Shown one piece after another: positions 16,752 through 24,631 of a DNA stretch of 64,000 nucleotides. Each line of letters starts with the position of its first letter. Positions within the stretch are counted from its first letter, which is position 1. The DNA lies in contig UQUR01000001.1 of assembly GCA_900544345.1 (NCBI GenBank), positions 186,001 through 250,000 on the forward strand. Direction: 5' to 3'. The notes below the pieces were generated by a model that worked only from the letters and a program-made list of their open reading frames with translations, was not told the DNA's origin and did not search any database. Source of the DNA: an uncultured Sutterella sp. (GTDB lineage: Bacteria; Pseudomonadota; Gammaproteobacteria; Burkholderiales; Burkholderiaceae_F). Position numbers and translations under genes: made by a program.

Positions 16752-17193
16752 GAGAAGAAATTTTTTGAAAATTGGGGCGCTTTTTGCATCAAATCTGCTA
16801 GTGGTAGAAAAAGTAGCTTTGGCTCAGCATAGTTCCGTATTAAAAGAAAAATTAGTCATTGAAACTAATGGCAAAAAGTTCACTTTTTCTCTTTGGGACA
16901 ACGCCACAACTCGTGATTTAATTAGTCGCTTGCCCCTGACCATACAATTTGAGGATCTGTATAGTCGGGAGCTTTGCTATCGATTTCCTCAACCTCTAAA
17001 GGCAGAGGAAGTGAATTATCGAGGATACGAAGTAGGGGAGCTCATTTACTGGCCTCCCAGACATAGTCTAGTGATTATGTATGCTCAAAATGCTGAGCAA
17101 TTTTCGATGCAATCGGTGGTCGGGCGCTTGGATCAGTCTGTAGAGACCTTGCCACGCGGAGACTTTAAGGCAATTTTATCCTTGGGTAGGTAG
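16735..17193 (+). CDS. Tat-exported cyclophilin-like fold protein
   Basis: A 152-residue protein starting at ATG 16735 (the frame is open upstream to 16678, but the Tat signal starts here): KRRNFLK at 6-12, hydrophobic stretch, cleavage after ALA near residue 30. The mature part matches the small cyclophilin-like family: NGKKFTFSLWDNATTRDLISRLPLTIQFEDL, a GYEVGELIYWPPRHSLVIMY strand pair and a C-terminal VVGRLDQSVETL. Members of this family often lie beside flavodoxins in gut bacteria; their function is not known. No proline-isomerase function is claimed. A terminator follows. Confidence 0.75.
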   Translation: MQKCIKRRNFLKIGALFASNLLVVEKVALAQHSSVLKEKLVIETNGKKFTFSLWDNATTRDLISRLPLTIQFEDLYSRELCYRFPQPLKAEEVNYRGYEVGELIYWPPRHSLVIMYAQNAEQFSMQSVVGRLDQSVETLPRGDFKAILSLGR

Positions 17194-17243
17194 TTTGAAG
17201 TAGTTTCCCGCATCATTTACGACTTTTCTAAGGCACTAAGCTT

Positions 17244-17278
17244 ACTCAGCTTAATTTGAGCTGAGTTTTTCTTTTTTG
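17244..17278 (+). terminator. Terminator of the flavodoxin cluster
   Basis: ACTCAGCT (17244-17251) and AGCTGAGT (17259-17266) form a perfect eight-pair stem, followed by TTTTTCTTTTTT. It ends the four-gene unit before putP. Confidence 0.85.
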
Positions 17279-17320
17279 CTTAGACTAAACTGATTCATAC
17301 CCTTTAAAAACAAAAAAAGA

Positions 17321-18820
17321 ATGAGTGCTTTTAATCCTATAGCAATTACGTTTTGCGGTTACCTTTTACTGATGGTTATTATCGGTTTCGTAGCCTGGCA
17401 TTACACGCGTGACTTTAATGATTATGTTCTGGGCGGCAGACGTTTGGGTGGTCTGGTGACAGCATTGTCCGTCGGCGCAAGCGACATGAGCGGATGGCTT
17501 TTAATGGGATTGCCCGGAGCAGTCTTTTTATCTGGTATATCGGAGAGTTGGCTTGCAATCGGTCTTTGCGTCGGCTCTTTTGTGAATTGGAAAATTGTAG
17601 CTGCAAGACTTCGCGTGTACACAGAAAGATGTCAAAACGCACTGACGCTTCCTGACTATTTAAGTCATCGTTTTGATGATGATAAGCGTCTTTTGAGTAT
17701 TATCTGTGCGGCAGTCATTTTGATTTTTTTTACGATTTACTCAGCTAGTGGCATGGTGGCGGGCGCTAGACTTTTTGAATCAACTTTCGATCTTCCTTAC
17801 TCAATTGCCCTTTGGATTGGAGCGGCGGCCACCATTGTTTATGTTTTTATTGGGGGCTTTTTAGCCGTCAGCTGGACCGATACAGTTCAAGCGGCAATGA
17901 TGTGTGTTGCTTTGGTTGTGACGCCCATCGTAGTGATGAATGAACTTGGTGGCTTTTCTGACACTGTCAATCAGGTAAGCGCTATTGATACATCTATGCT
18001 GGATATGTTTAAAGGACAAACAATTATCGGGATCGCATCGCTTGTTGCTTGGGGCTTGGGCTATTTCGGTCAGCCTCATTTGCTTGTGCGCTTTATGGCA
18101 ACAAAATCCATTAAAGTTATTCCGACTGCGTGCCGCACATCCATTATCTGGATGCTTTTTTGTTTAGCCGGTGCTGTGAGTGTAGGCTTTTTCGGTTGTG
18201 CTTATTTCTCGCAGCATATTGCTGAAGGGACTTCGGTTATCGCTAATCCGGAATTGGTTTTTGTTGTATTAACTCAAGTACTTTTTAATCCCTGGATTGC
18301 CGGGATTTTAATGTCAGCTATTTTGGCCGCTGTCATGAGTACACTTTCGTGTCAGCTTTTGGTTTGTTCTTCGACGCTGACAGAAGACTTTTATCGTGCT
18401 TTCATTCGACCTCAAGCTTCTGCCCGAGAGTTGATTTGGTTCGGTCGGGCAATGGTTTTAATGGTGTCTTTGGTTGCTATTTTGATCGCTATGGATCCCC
18501 AAAGCAAGGTGTTGGGTCTAGTAAGTTACGCCTGGGCAGGTTTCGGTGCTTCGTTTGGACCGGTCATCATTATGAGCTTGTGGTGGAAGAAAATGACAAA
18601 AAATGGTGCACTTGCCGGAATGGTTACAGGAGCAGTCACCGTCATTGTATGGAATACCTTCGGTTGGTTTGGTCTTTACGAGATCATCCCTGGTTTTCTT
18701 TTTGCACTCATAGCCATTGTGATTTTCTCACTCATTGGTCAAAAGCCTTCTCAGGCAATGAAGGATATATTCGATGAAGTGCAGGTTGCTGTACGCAAAG
18801 GAGAGGATCTGCATGTTTGA
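17321..18820 (+). CDS. putP: Sodium/proline symporter (PutP family)
   Basis: Na+-coupled solute symporter of the SSS family, most like PutP, importing L-proline. The 499-residue protein has about 13 membrane helices and the PutP landmarks DFNDYVLGGRRLGGLVTALSVGASDMSGWLLMG near the N-terminus (Na+ and substrate sites lie here in characterised members), GGFLAVSWTDTVQA, GYFGQPHLLVRFMA and MSTLSCQLLVCSSTLTEDFYR. Substrate specificity is by family resemblance. It has its own upstream region after a terminator and converges with the next gene with only two bases between stops. Confidence 0.87.
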   Translation: MSAFNPIAITFCGYLLLMVIIGFVAWHYTRDFNDYVLGGRRLGGLVTALSVGASDMSGWLLMGLPGAVFLSGISESWLAIGLCVGSFVNWKIVAARLRVYTERCQNALTLPDYLSHRFDDDKRLLSIICAAVILIFFTIYSASGMVAGARLFESTFDLPYSIALWIGAAATIVYVFIGGFLAVSWTDTVQAAMMCVALVVTPIVVMNELGGFSDTVNQVSAIDTSMLDMFKGQTIIGIASLVAWGLGYFGQPHLLVRFMATKSIKVIPTACRTSIIWMLFCLAGAVSVGFFGCAYFSQHIAEGTSVIANPELVFVVLTQVLFNPWIAGILMSAILAAVMSTLSCQLLVCSSTLTEDFYRAFIRPQASARELIWFGRAMVLMVSLVAILIAMDPQSKVLGLVSYAWAGFGASFGPVIIMSLWWKKMTKNGALAGMVTGAVTVIVWNTFGWFGLYEIIPGFLFALIAIVIFSLIGQKPSQAMKDIFDEVQVAVRKGEDLHV

Positions 18821-18822
18821 GC

Positions 18823-20442
18823 TTAAGGCTTTTCCAACTCCAGGTTAATGCTTGCGCAGATAAGGCCAGCCAATCGGTTAAATAATGATTGAATTTCCAA
18901 GTGCAGAGCATCGGTTTCAATGGCATTGACATTGTTATCAGCGATGCGCTGCAGGTGTAGGTGTGTCTGCTCGCGTGCGGCTATCAGCAAGCGTCTTTGA
19001 TGATTCAAAAGCCTTTGAGATAATTCATTTTTCTTTTTGAAATCATCAGTCCTTAAATAGGCGCCAAGCGTTTGAATGCCAGATAAAACAATCTGATGAG
19101 ATTCTGTTAATTCCCGTAGTCCCTCGGGGCTAAAATCCAGGTGTTTTAAGCACTTTTGATCATTGATTACATCAATGGTGTGTTCAATGAGGTTAATGAC
19201 AGATTTCAATGATCCGTTCACGCTTTTAATGTTTTGCCATTCAATAGCTTCCTGGGCACTCAGATTCGTTGTGACTGCTCGGTTTAGAAAAAGCGAAATG
19301 CTCCGATTCAATTTCAGTGTCGAAGCTTTTTTATTTTTCATGATCATAATGCTGCCAGGATTAGGATTACTTCTCAAAAGCGTGTCGATATCAAGCCACA
19401 GAAGGCGAATTGCATCAATTTCTTTAATGAGGTACTTTTTGGCAACGGTGAGCGAAATACTGACTGTGAGAAAATTTTCTTGAACGAAAAGTTTCTTATA
19501 GTTAACATTGGGTTCAGTATCTTCTTCGGGAGTGCTCAATATAGATTCTGTCCAATGACTGAGTGGGTGGATAATTAAAAGTCCTAAAAGGCCGACTGCC
19601 AAGTTAAAAACCAGATGCCATAAAACCACATTATCAGGCAGTGAAACGAAATTCTGAACGTTAAATTCGAGACTAATCATGGCCACTAAAATCATCAAAC
19701 TTCTCAATAAGGCTGTCGCACTTGGCCCTCTGCGACCGATTCGACTCGCAAACATTGTGGTTAAAAGAGCCAAGATAGTGCTGCCGGCATTAGCACCTAA
19801 AACCATCCATAGTGCAGCTTGAAAATTAAGCACTTGAGCGGCGTATAAAGAAGAGGAAACAATGACTGCGGCTAAGCTTGAGACGCAACAGATAGCTAAA
19901 ACGGTTCCCGCAGCGAAAGATAAAATCAAGTAGTTGTGAAGCAAATTAAAAAGCACAGAAAGTTCAGCATTGGCTCTTAAAGGTTCGGTTGAAAGCACAA
20001 TCTGATTAATTGCAATCATGATGAATGCCAAACCTAAAAGGATGCGTCCGAACTGTCCTTTGCGGCTTTGGGCTTTAAAGTGAAAAAACATCACTACACC
20101 GCACAAAATAAGGATTGGCGCGATGGCAGCGAGATTTAAACTTAAAACGCAGGCCATAAATGCGCTTCCTAATTCTGCGCCGAATATGCAACTGATGGCA
20201 ATTGCAGTATTAATAAGTCCTTCGGATTGTAAGCCAGCGACCAATAATGTCGCTGCGGTTGAACTTTGCAAGAGACTCGAAAGGCAAAAACCTACGCCAA
20301 AGCCTTTGAATCGGTTATCTAATCCGTGGGACAAGGCTGTGCGAAGCGACATGCCAAAAGTTCTTAACATGCCGCTTTTGACCATATAAGTGCCCCAAAA
20401 AATCAGAGCAACCGCTCCTAACAGATTCGTCAGATGAGTCAT
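18823..20442 (-). CDS. Na+/phosphate cotransporter family protein (NptA/YjbB-like) with PhoU-like tail
   Basis: The 539-residue protein has an N-terminal half with about eight helices and the duplicated signature of type II Na/Pi cotransporters: GFCLSSLLQSSTAATLL (QSST at 59-62) and the second repeat around LGANAGSTILALLTT. The C-terminal ~220 residues are soluble and helical, in the manner of PhoU domains. It probably exports or takes up phosphate or a related anion with sodium. It lies downstream of iadA, separated by a terminator. Confidence 0.82.
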   Translation of the reverse strand: MTHLTNLLGAVALIFWGTYMVKSGMLRTFGMSLRTALSHGLDNRFKGFGVGFCLSSLLQSSTAATLLVAGLQSEGLINTAIAISCIFGAELGSAFMACVLSLNLAAIAPILILCGVVMFFHFKAQSRKGQFGRILLGLAFIMIAINQIVLSTEPLRANAELSVLFNLLHNYLILSFAAGTVLAICCVSSLAAVIVSSSLYAAQVLNFQAALWMVLGANAGSTILALLTTMFASRIGRRGPSATALLRSLMILVAMISLEFNVQNFVSLPDNVVLWHLVFNLAVGLLGLLIIHPLSHWTESILSTPEEDTEPNVNYKKLFVQENFLTVSISLTVAKKYLIKEIDAIRLLWLDIDTLLRSNPNPGSIMIMKNKKASTLKLNRSISLFLNRAVTTNLSAQEAIEWQNIKSVNGSLKSVINLIEHTIDVINDQKCLKHLDFSPEGLRELTESHQIVLSGIQTLGAYLRTDDFKKKNELSQRLLNHQRRLLIAAREQTHLHLQRIADNNVNAIETDALHLEIQSLFNRLAGLICASINLELEKP

Positions 20443-20503
20443 AGAAAACCCAAGAATCGAAAGAACTTGTAGTCATTGTAGGCTTTTTTATTTTGAAAAA
20501 TGA

Positions 20504-20536
20504 TAAAAAAGGGGAGCGGAATTTTAGTTCCGCTCC
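20504..20536 (-). terminator. Terminator of iadA
   Basis: GGAGCGGAA (20513-20521) and TTCCGCTCC (20528-20536) form a perfect nine-pair stem; read on the minus strand it is followed by CCTTTTTTATC. It separates iadA from the phosphate transporter gene. Confidence 0.85.
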
Positions 20537-20566
20537 TGAGGGATGACTTTGAATTAAAGGAAATTT

Positions 20567-21712
20567 TTAGTATTCAAAAGTTCCTTTTTGAACAATTTCA
20601 CCGTTACGCATCATGACATGATTACGGGAAACAACGGTGGTGAGTTCCATTGCATCGTTAAAGAGGCAGGCGTTGGCGCAGCCACCTACTTCAATGACAC
20701 CTTGACCGGGCAAGCCAAGAGCTTGTGCAACGTTAGAGGAAATAAAGGTAATGGCCTTTTCAATAGGCATTTTATGCTCAGCAATCAGGCGTTTGACCTC
20801 AGTTAAGTTCCCGGCTACACCGCCAACACCCAGACCGATCATTTCTCCCTTGTCGTTAAAGCGAGGCACTGACCCGTGACCGTCGGTTGAAAGGGTGATA
20901 TGAGTAGGATCGACTCCAGCATCAAGTGCAGCCATGACGGCTTGGGCGGGATGTTCGAAACAGCAGCTTGCGCCCGTCGTAATATCCATGTAGCCGCCTG
21001 CCTTAGCAAACTCAACAGCCGCATCAAACACATGACGAATTCGACCACAGTGCGTCGGACGAATATGTTTAATCGGAAAACCTCGAGCCACGATTTCTTT
21101 ATACATATCGAAGCTGCCCGGGATATTGCCCGTATGAATGTGAAGGAAACCCGTTTTGCCCGAGATCATGCCTGCCACGCGGATTTCAGCCAAAAGAGCT
21201 AAAACTTCTTGTACAGTGGGAAATGATGAGCGATGATCACCCAGAGCAATCTTGACACCGAGGCATTCGGGCACAAGGAACATATCGTCTGCGACAGAAC
21301 GCGACATGGTGGTGGGCGGATATTTGTAGTTCGAGGTGTACATCCAGGCAGAGACACCTTCGGATTTAAGCGCTCTTACTTTAGCCAAAAGGTTTTCGAT
21401 GGAACGGGTGACAAAGTCAGTGCCGGAGACACCAACTACACTTGTAGTACCGCAGGCTACCAATTCGGAAAGCATGATTTCAGGAGTACGAGTAACCGGA
21501 CCACCTTCGCCGCCTCCGCCTGTCACATGGATGTGCTGATCAAAAAAGCCAGGTGTCATGATTTGACCCTGAGCGTCAATGATTTCGGTATCAGGAAGCG
21601 TGGAAGGAAGATCTTGACCGATAGCAACGACTTTTTCGGCAACCATCAAGACATCCTGTTTACCCAAATCCTTCGGTGCAAAGACATGAGCATTTTTAAT
21701 TAAAAGGGCCAT
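20567..21712 (-). CDS. iadA: Isoaspartyl dipeptidase (beta-aspartyl peptidase)
   Basis: Binuclear zinc amidohydrolase that cleaves beta-aspartyl dipeptides formed by protein ageing. The 381-residue protein starts at ATG 21712 (MALLIKNAHVF, with GAGG upstream; the frame is open six codons further). Metal and catalytic residues are visible: His60 and His62 in DQHIHVTGGGGEGG, the likely carboxylated Lys154 in GVKIALGDHRSS, His191/193 in LHIHTGN, His221 in IRPTHCGR and Asp277 in LSTDGHGS. It is last in a yjiH-yjiG-peptidase-iadA group; E. coli also has yjiH-yjiG-iadA together. Confidence 0.93.
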   Translation of the reverse strand: MALLIKNAHVFAPKDLGKQDVLMVAEKVVAIGQDLPSTLPDTEIIDAQGQIMTPGFFDQHIHVTGGGGEGGPVTRTPEIMLSELVACGTTSVVGVSGTDFVTRSIENLLAKVRALKSEGVSAWMYTSNYKYPPTTMSRSVADDMFLVPECLGVKIALGDHRSSFPTVQEVLALLAEIRVAGMISGKTGFLHIHTGNIPGSFDMYKEIVARGFPIKHIRPTHCGRIRHVFDAAVEFAKAGGYMDITTGASCCFEHPAQAVMAALDAGVDPTHITLSTDGHGSVPRFNDKGEMIGLGVGGVAGNLTEVKRLIAEHKMPIEKAITFISSNVAQALGLPGQGVIEVGGCANACLFNDAMELTTVVSRNHVMMRNGEIVQKGTFEY

Positions 21713-21812
21713 GACATAAACCTCATACAAACGTCAGACAAAAGCTTATTCGATAATCATAACGCTCACAGAATGTCTTTTGTTTGAAGAAAAAAAGTAA
21801 TGTTGTTCTAAG

Positions 21813-21842
21813 AAAAACAATGGGGACGGTTTAACCGTCCCC
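21813..21842 (-). terminator. Hairpin terminator between M20 peptidase and iadA
   Basis: GGGGACGG (21822-21829) and CCGTCCCC (21835-21842) form a perfect eight-pair stem; on the minus strand the sequence continues ATTGTTTTTCTTAG. It may lower iadA expression relative to the upstream genes. Confidence 0.7.
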
Positions 21843-21869
21843 AGAGTTATTTATTGATTATTGATCGGG

Positions 21870-22991
21870 TTATTTGCGATCGGCGATCAGTGTGAAGAAG
21901 CGTTCTGCGACTTTGATATGCTTTTCGATCGAATTGATTTCCAAGTATTCTTTATCGCAGTGCATTTCACCGCCGACAGGGCCGAGACCGTCCAAGGTCG
22001 GCACACCCATTGCAGCAGTAGTGTTGCCGTCGGAGGCACCGCCAGCCTTCACCCAAGCGATATCATAACCTTCAAGCTTAGCGGCTTCTTCAATCAAACC
22101 GGCCATAGCTTTGGTTGCTTCACTCAAGGGCATAGCACCATGGTGGTTCTTTTCAACGATCTCTTGCGTCACGCCCTTAACCCATTCTTGCTTGGCCAAT
22201 TCCATGATCTTGGCGTTGACTTCGTTGTAATCGTCGTCATTCCAAACACGCAGGTCAAGTTCAGTTTCAGCAAAGTCAGCCACAACGTTGGCAACCGTAC
22301 CACCGCGCACTGCACCGAAATTGAGTGTAATGCCGCGATCCCAGTCAGCCAATTCCTTAACGGCGGAGATGAATTTCACCATTGCATAGATGGCGTCGCA
22401 GCCGCGTTCGGGATTGTTGCCGGCGTGAGCGGAAACACCGTGGAAGGTGATCTTGTAGGTGCTGGAACCCTTGCGGGCGCAAACCAATTCACCGCCTTCG
22501 CGAGCCGGTTCAAAAATCAAAGCGCGATCGGACTTAGAGGCGCATTCCTTCAACCAGTCATGAGAAGAAACAGAACCGGTTTCTTCGTCAGGGTTGCAAG
22601 CCACCAAGATGGAGAGTTTGTCCAAAGTTTCCTTGGGCAAATTCTTTAAAGCGTAGAAAATCGTCATGCAACCGGCTTTGCAGTCCAAAACACCAGGACC
22701 GTAAGCACGATCACCCTTGATGGACATCGGACGCACAGCGACTGTACCGGCCGGGAATACCGTATCCAAGTGGGCATTAAGCATCACATCGTAGTGAGTG
22801 GCTTCGGGCTTATTGGTGGCAAACAAAGCCGGACCGACCTTATCACCCAAGTCAACGAGCTTAGCCGTAAAGCCGATGCCTTCATACATTTGCTTGAATG
22901 TTTCGGCGACTTGTTTAACACCGTCGATGCAAGCCGTACCAGCGTCAACATTAACGACCTTTTCCAAGTCTTTTAAAAATTCTTGAACCAT
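21870..22991 (-). CDS. M20-family metallopeptidase (glutamate carboxypeptidase-like)
   Basis: Zinc exopeptidase of the ArgE/CPG2 family, 373 residues, cytoplasmic by lack of a signal peptide. The metal-site motifs are intact: His74 in NAHLDTVFP, Asp103 in GVLDCKAG, the catalytic Glu136 and metal Glu137 in NPDEETGS, and a C-terminal histidine in GGEMHCDKEY. The internal dimerisation domain has the usual KITFHGVSAHAGNNPERG. It likely releases amino acids from short peptides or N-acyl amino acids; the operon partner iadA suggests aspartyl/glutamyl peptides (inference). A GGAA ribosome-binding site precedes the ATG. Confidence 0.83.
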   Translation of the reverse strand: MVQEFLKDLEKVVNVDAGTACIDGVKQVAETFKQMYEGIGFTAKLVDLGDKVGPALFATNKPEATHYDVMLNAHLDTVFPAGTVAVRPMSIKGDRAYGPGVLDCKAGCMTIFYALKNLPKETLDKLSILVACNPDEETGSVSSHDWLKECASKSDRALIFEPAREGGELVCARKGSSTYKITFHGVSAHAGNNPERGCDAIYAMVKFISAVKELADWDRGITLNFGAVRGGTVANVVADFAETELDLRVWNDDDYNEVNAKIMELAKQEWVKGVTQEIVEKNHHGAMPLSEATKAMAGLIEEAAKLEGYDIAWVKAGGASDGNTTAAMGVPTLDGLGPVGGEMHCDKEYLEINSIEKHIKVAERFFTLIADRK

Positions 22992-23068
22992 TGGAGTATT
23001 CCTTTCTAAATATAGTTAGCAGCGATTGAATATCTTCAACCGACCTGATGAAATTGTACTGTTTGCTT

Positions 23069-23104
23069 TATTAAAAAGGGGGATTAAATTTAATTAATCC
23101 CCCT
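23069..23104 (-). terminator. Hairpin terminator after yjiG
   Basis: GGGGGATTAA (23078-23087) and TTAATCCCCC (23094-23103) form a perfect ten-pair stem; on the minus strand it is followed by TTTTTAATAAAG. It lies between yjiG and the M20 peptidase gene. Confidence 0.8.
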
Positions 23105-23135
23105 CAATAAACATCGATATCAGAGCACTAGCGTA

Positions 23136-23600
23136 CTAGACAATGATGTTCATGATGAACATGGAGATGAAGGCGTTCAAAATGGACACAGCCATCAACA
23201 ACGGAATCATCTTACCGCGCGTGCCGATCACACCCAAGCAACGGCCCATGTATTGCAATTGAGAACCCATCAAATAAATGGCGGGGGCCAAGATGGCGCA
23301 GTCTTGAACGGTAATGGCACCTTGATCGAACAAGGCAGCAGCCACACCGACACCGCCGCCCATGGACATCCAACCGGCGATCAGCACGGCAGCGGCTTCA
23401 CCGGGAAGACCGAATAAGCCCATCAAGGGACGGAAAATGTCACCCAAGATCGGCAAGAGGCCGGCCACGTTCAAAGCGGCAATAATCACGAAAGCCATCA
23501 AAACGTTCGGGATGGTGGAATGCGTTGCAATGCCCCAACCTTGAATGGCACCCTTGACGAAAACGTCAGTTACCATCGGCTTGCTGTTATCACTAGACAT
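23136..23600 (-). CDS. yjiG: YjiG-family inner-membrane protein
   Basis: A 154-residue membrane protein with four hydrophobic segments and the nucleoside-recognition/Gate-type pattern (PLMGLFGLPGEAAAVLIAGWMSMGGGVGVAAALF). E. coli YjiG is encoded with YjiH and IadA, exactly the arrangement here, which is the main basis of the call. Together with YjiH it probably forms a two-component transporter (inference). The start ATG at 23600 follows GGAGG with nine bases between; the TTG two codons upstream is not preferred. Confidence 0.85.
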   Translation of the reverse strand: MSSDNSKPMVTDVFVKGAIQGWGIATHSTIPNVLMAFVIIAALNVAGLLPILGDIFRPLMGLFGLPGEAAAVLIAGWMSMGGGVGVAAALFDQGAITVQDCAILAPAIYLMGSQLQYMGRCLGVIGTRGKMIPLLMAVSILNAFISMFIMNIIV

Positions 23601-23623
23601 ATTCAATATCCTCCAATCCTGAA

Positions 23624-24325
23624 TTAAGCAGCTTTCTTCTTCTTAGCCGAGAAGATCTTCAGGAAGCGAACCACGTTAGCACCGAAAACCTTCATAACGA
23701 GCATGATGCCCAAGCACAAGGCGATGGAAGCAGGAACCGTGTTACCGGCAGAGTCCGTCAAGCTCAAGAGCACAACGCCAGCACCCAAGAAGTTGGTGAT
23801 CGTAGCGTCAGCGGACAATTGGAACATAGCAAACACGTCACCTTCGTCTTCAGTAATTTCGCCTTTATCCAACAATTGGCGCGTTAAAGCAGCACCACCG
23901 TCGGTCGATTGCAAAGAAGCAATCAAAGCCAAAGAGCAGGAACCCGGAATACCCATCAACGGGCGAAGAATCGGGGTGAGGAGCTGACGGGCAGCAGCCA
24001 AGGCACCGTAGTGGTCACAGACCGTGATCATGGCCAAGGCGAACATAACGGTCGGCACCAAGGTCAAAGCAAAGCAGAAACCGTCGATGGCACCGGAACC
24101 GCCTACACCGCGGAAGATACCGGTCGTGGTCTTGATAGCTTCGCCATTGAGCGTAACGCTCGTGATAACTTTACCGAAGGCACCGTTTAATGTGGAGAAG
24201 TCAAAAATGGCCCACCAGTGATTACCGGCGCAAACACCGGAGAAAAAGACGATAGCGAAAACCAAAGAGATGTAACCGCCAATACCGACCTTTCCTTCCG
24301 TAGTCTTATTTTCTTGTTCAGACAT
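23624..24325 (-). CDS. yjiH: YjiH-family inner-membrane protein
   Basis: A 233-residue polytopic protein, first gene of the yjiH-yjiG group. It has about five to six hydrophobic segments and the Gate-domain-like sequence LTPILRPLMGIPGSCSLALIASLQSTDGGAALTRQLLDKG, paralogous in pattern to YjiG. The C-terminus is basic (SAKKKKAA). The function in E. coli is unproven; the link to iadA and a peptidase points to import of peptides or amino-acid derivatives (inference). AAGGA precedes the ATG. Confidence 0.85.
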   Translation of the reverse strand: MSEQENKTTEGKVGIGGYISLVFAIVFFSGVCAGNHWWAIFDFSTLNGAFGKVITSVTLNGEAIKTTTGIFRGVGGSGAIDGFCFALTLVPTVMFALAMITVCDHYGALAAARQLLTPILRPLMGIPGSCSLALIASLQSTDGGAALTRQLLDKGEITEDEGDVFAMFQLSADATITNFLGAGVVLLSLTDSAGNTVPASIALCLGIMLVMKVFGANVVRFLKIFSAKKKKAA

Positions 24326-24500
24326 AGGATGATCCTTAATTTTTTAAATAAGAAAAGAAATGGATGCTAAAACATCCATGTAACGGATAGTAAAGTATTT
24401 AACATTTATGCGTCTAAGTAATTTTGCTTATTTTTCGGCTTAAACAGCGTAAACTTAGGGTAAACACCTGATAAAGACCACAATATTTAACGTATTTTCA

Positions 24501-24533
24501 TAAGCTTTTCTTTTACTTTATAAGAAAAGCTTA
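24501..24533. repeat. 12-bp inverted repeat in the yjiH-hflK divergent region
   Basis: TAAGCTTTTCTT (24501-24512) and AAGAAAAGCTTA (24522-24533) form a perfect 12-pair palindrome with a nine-base spacer. It lies in the 306-base gap between divergent yjiH and hflK, where no gene is seen. It lacks a T tract on either side, so an operator or mRNA structure is more likely than a terminator. Confidence 0.6.
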
Positions 24534-24631
24534 AGAGTCGGGGTCTATTTTCCTTTAAAATAAATCGTTCTCATTTATTTGTTAGCGACCGCCTGATGGG
24601 TAAAAACTGATGGTGGCCGAGGAGTTGTGTA

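Noticed and set aside
14192..17320. tRNA-Ala as an attachment site with a downstream direct repeat of its 3' end.
   Set aside because: I looked for a copy of the T-arm/acceptor sequence downstream and saw none, and there is no integrase gene.
18349..18777. 142-residue plus-strand frame inside putP.
   Set aside because: Out-of-frame translation of the symporter gene; odd composition and no start signal.
21861..22649. Long plus-strand open frame (262 residues) opposite the M20 peptidase gene.
   Set aside because: It is an antisense shadow of a clearly conserved metallopeptidase; no ribosome-binding site or family features.
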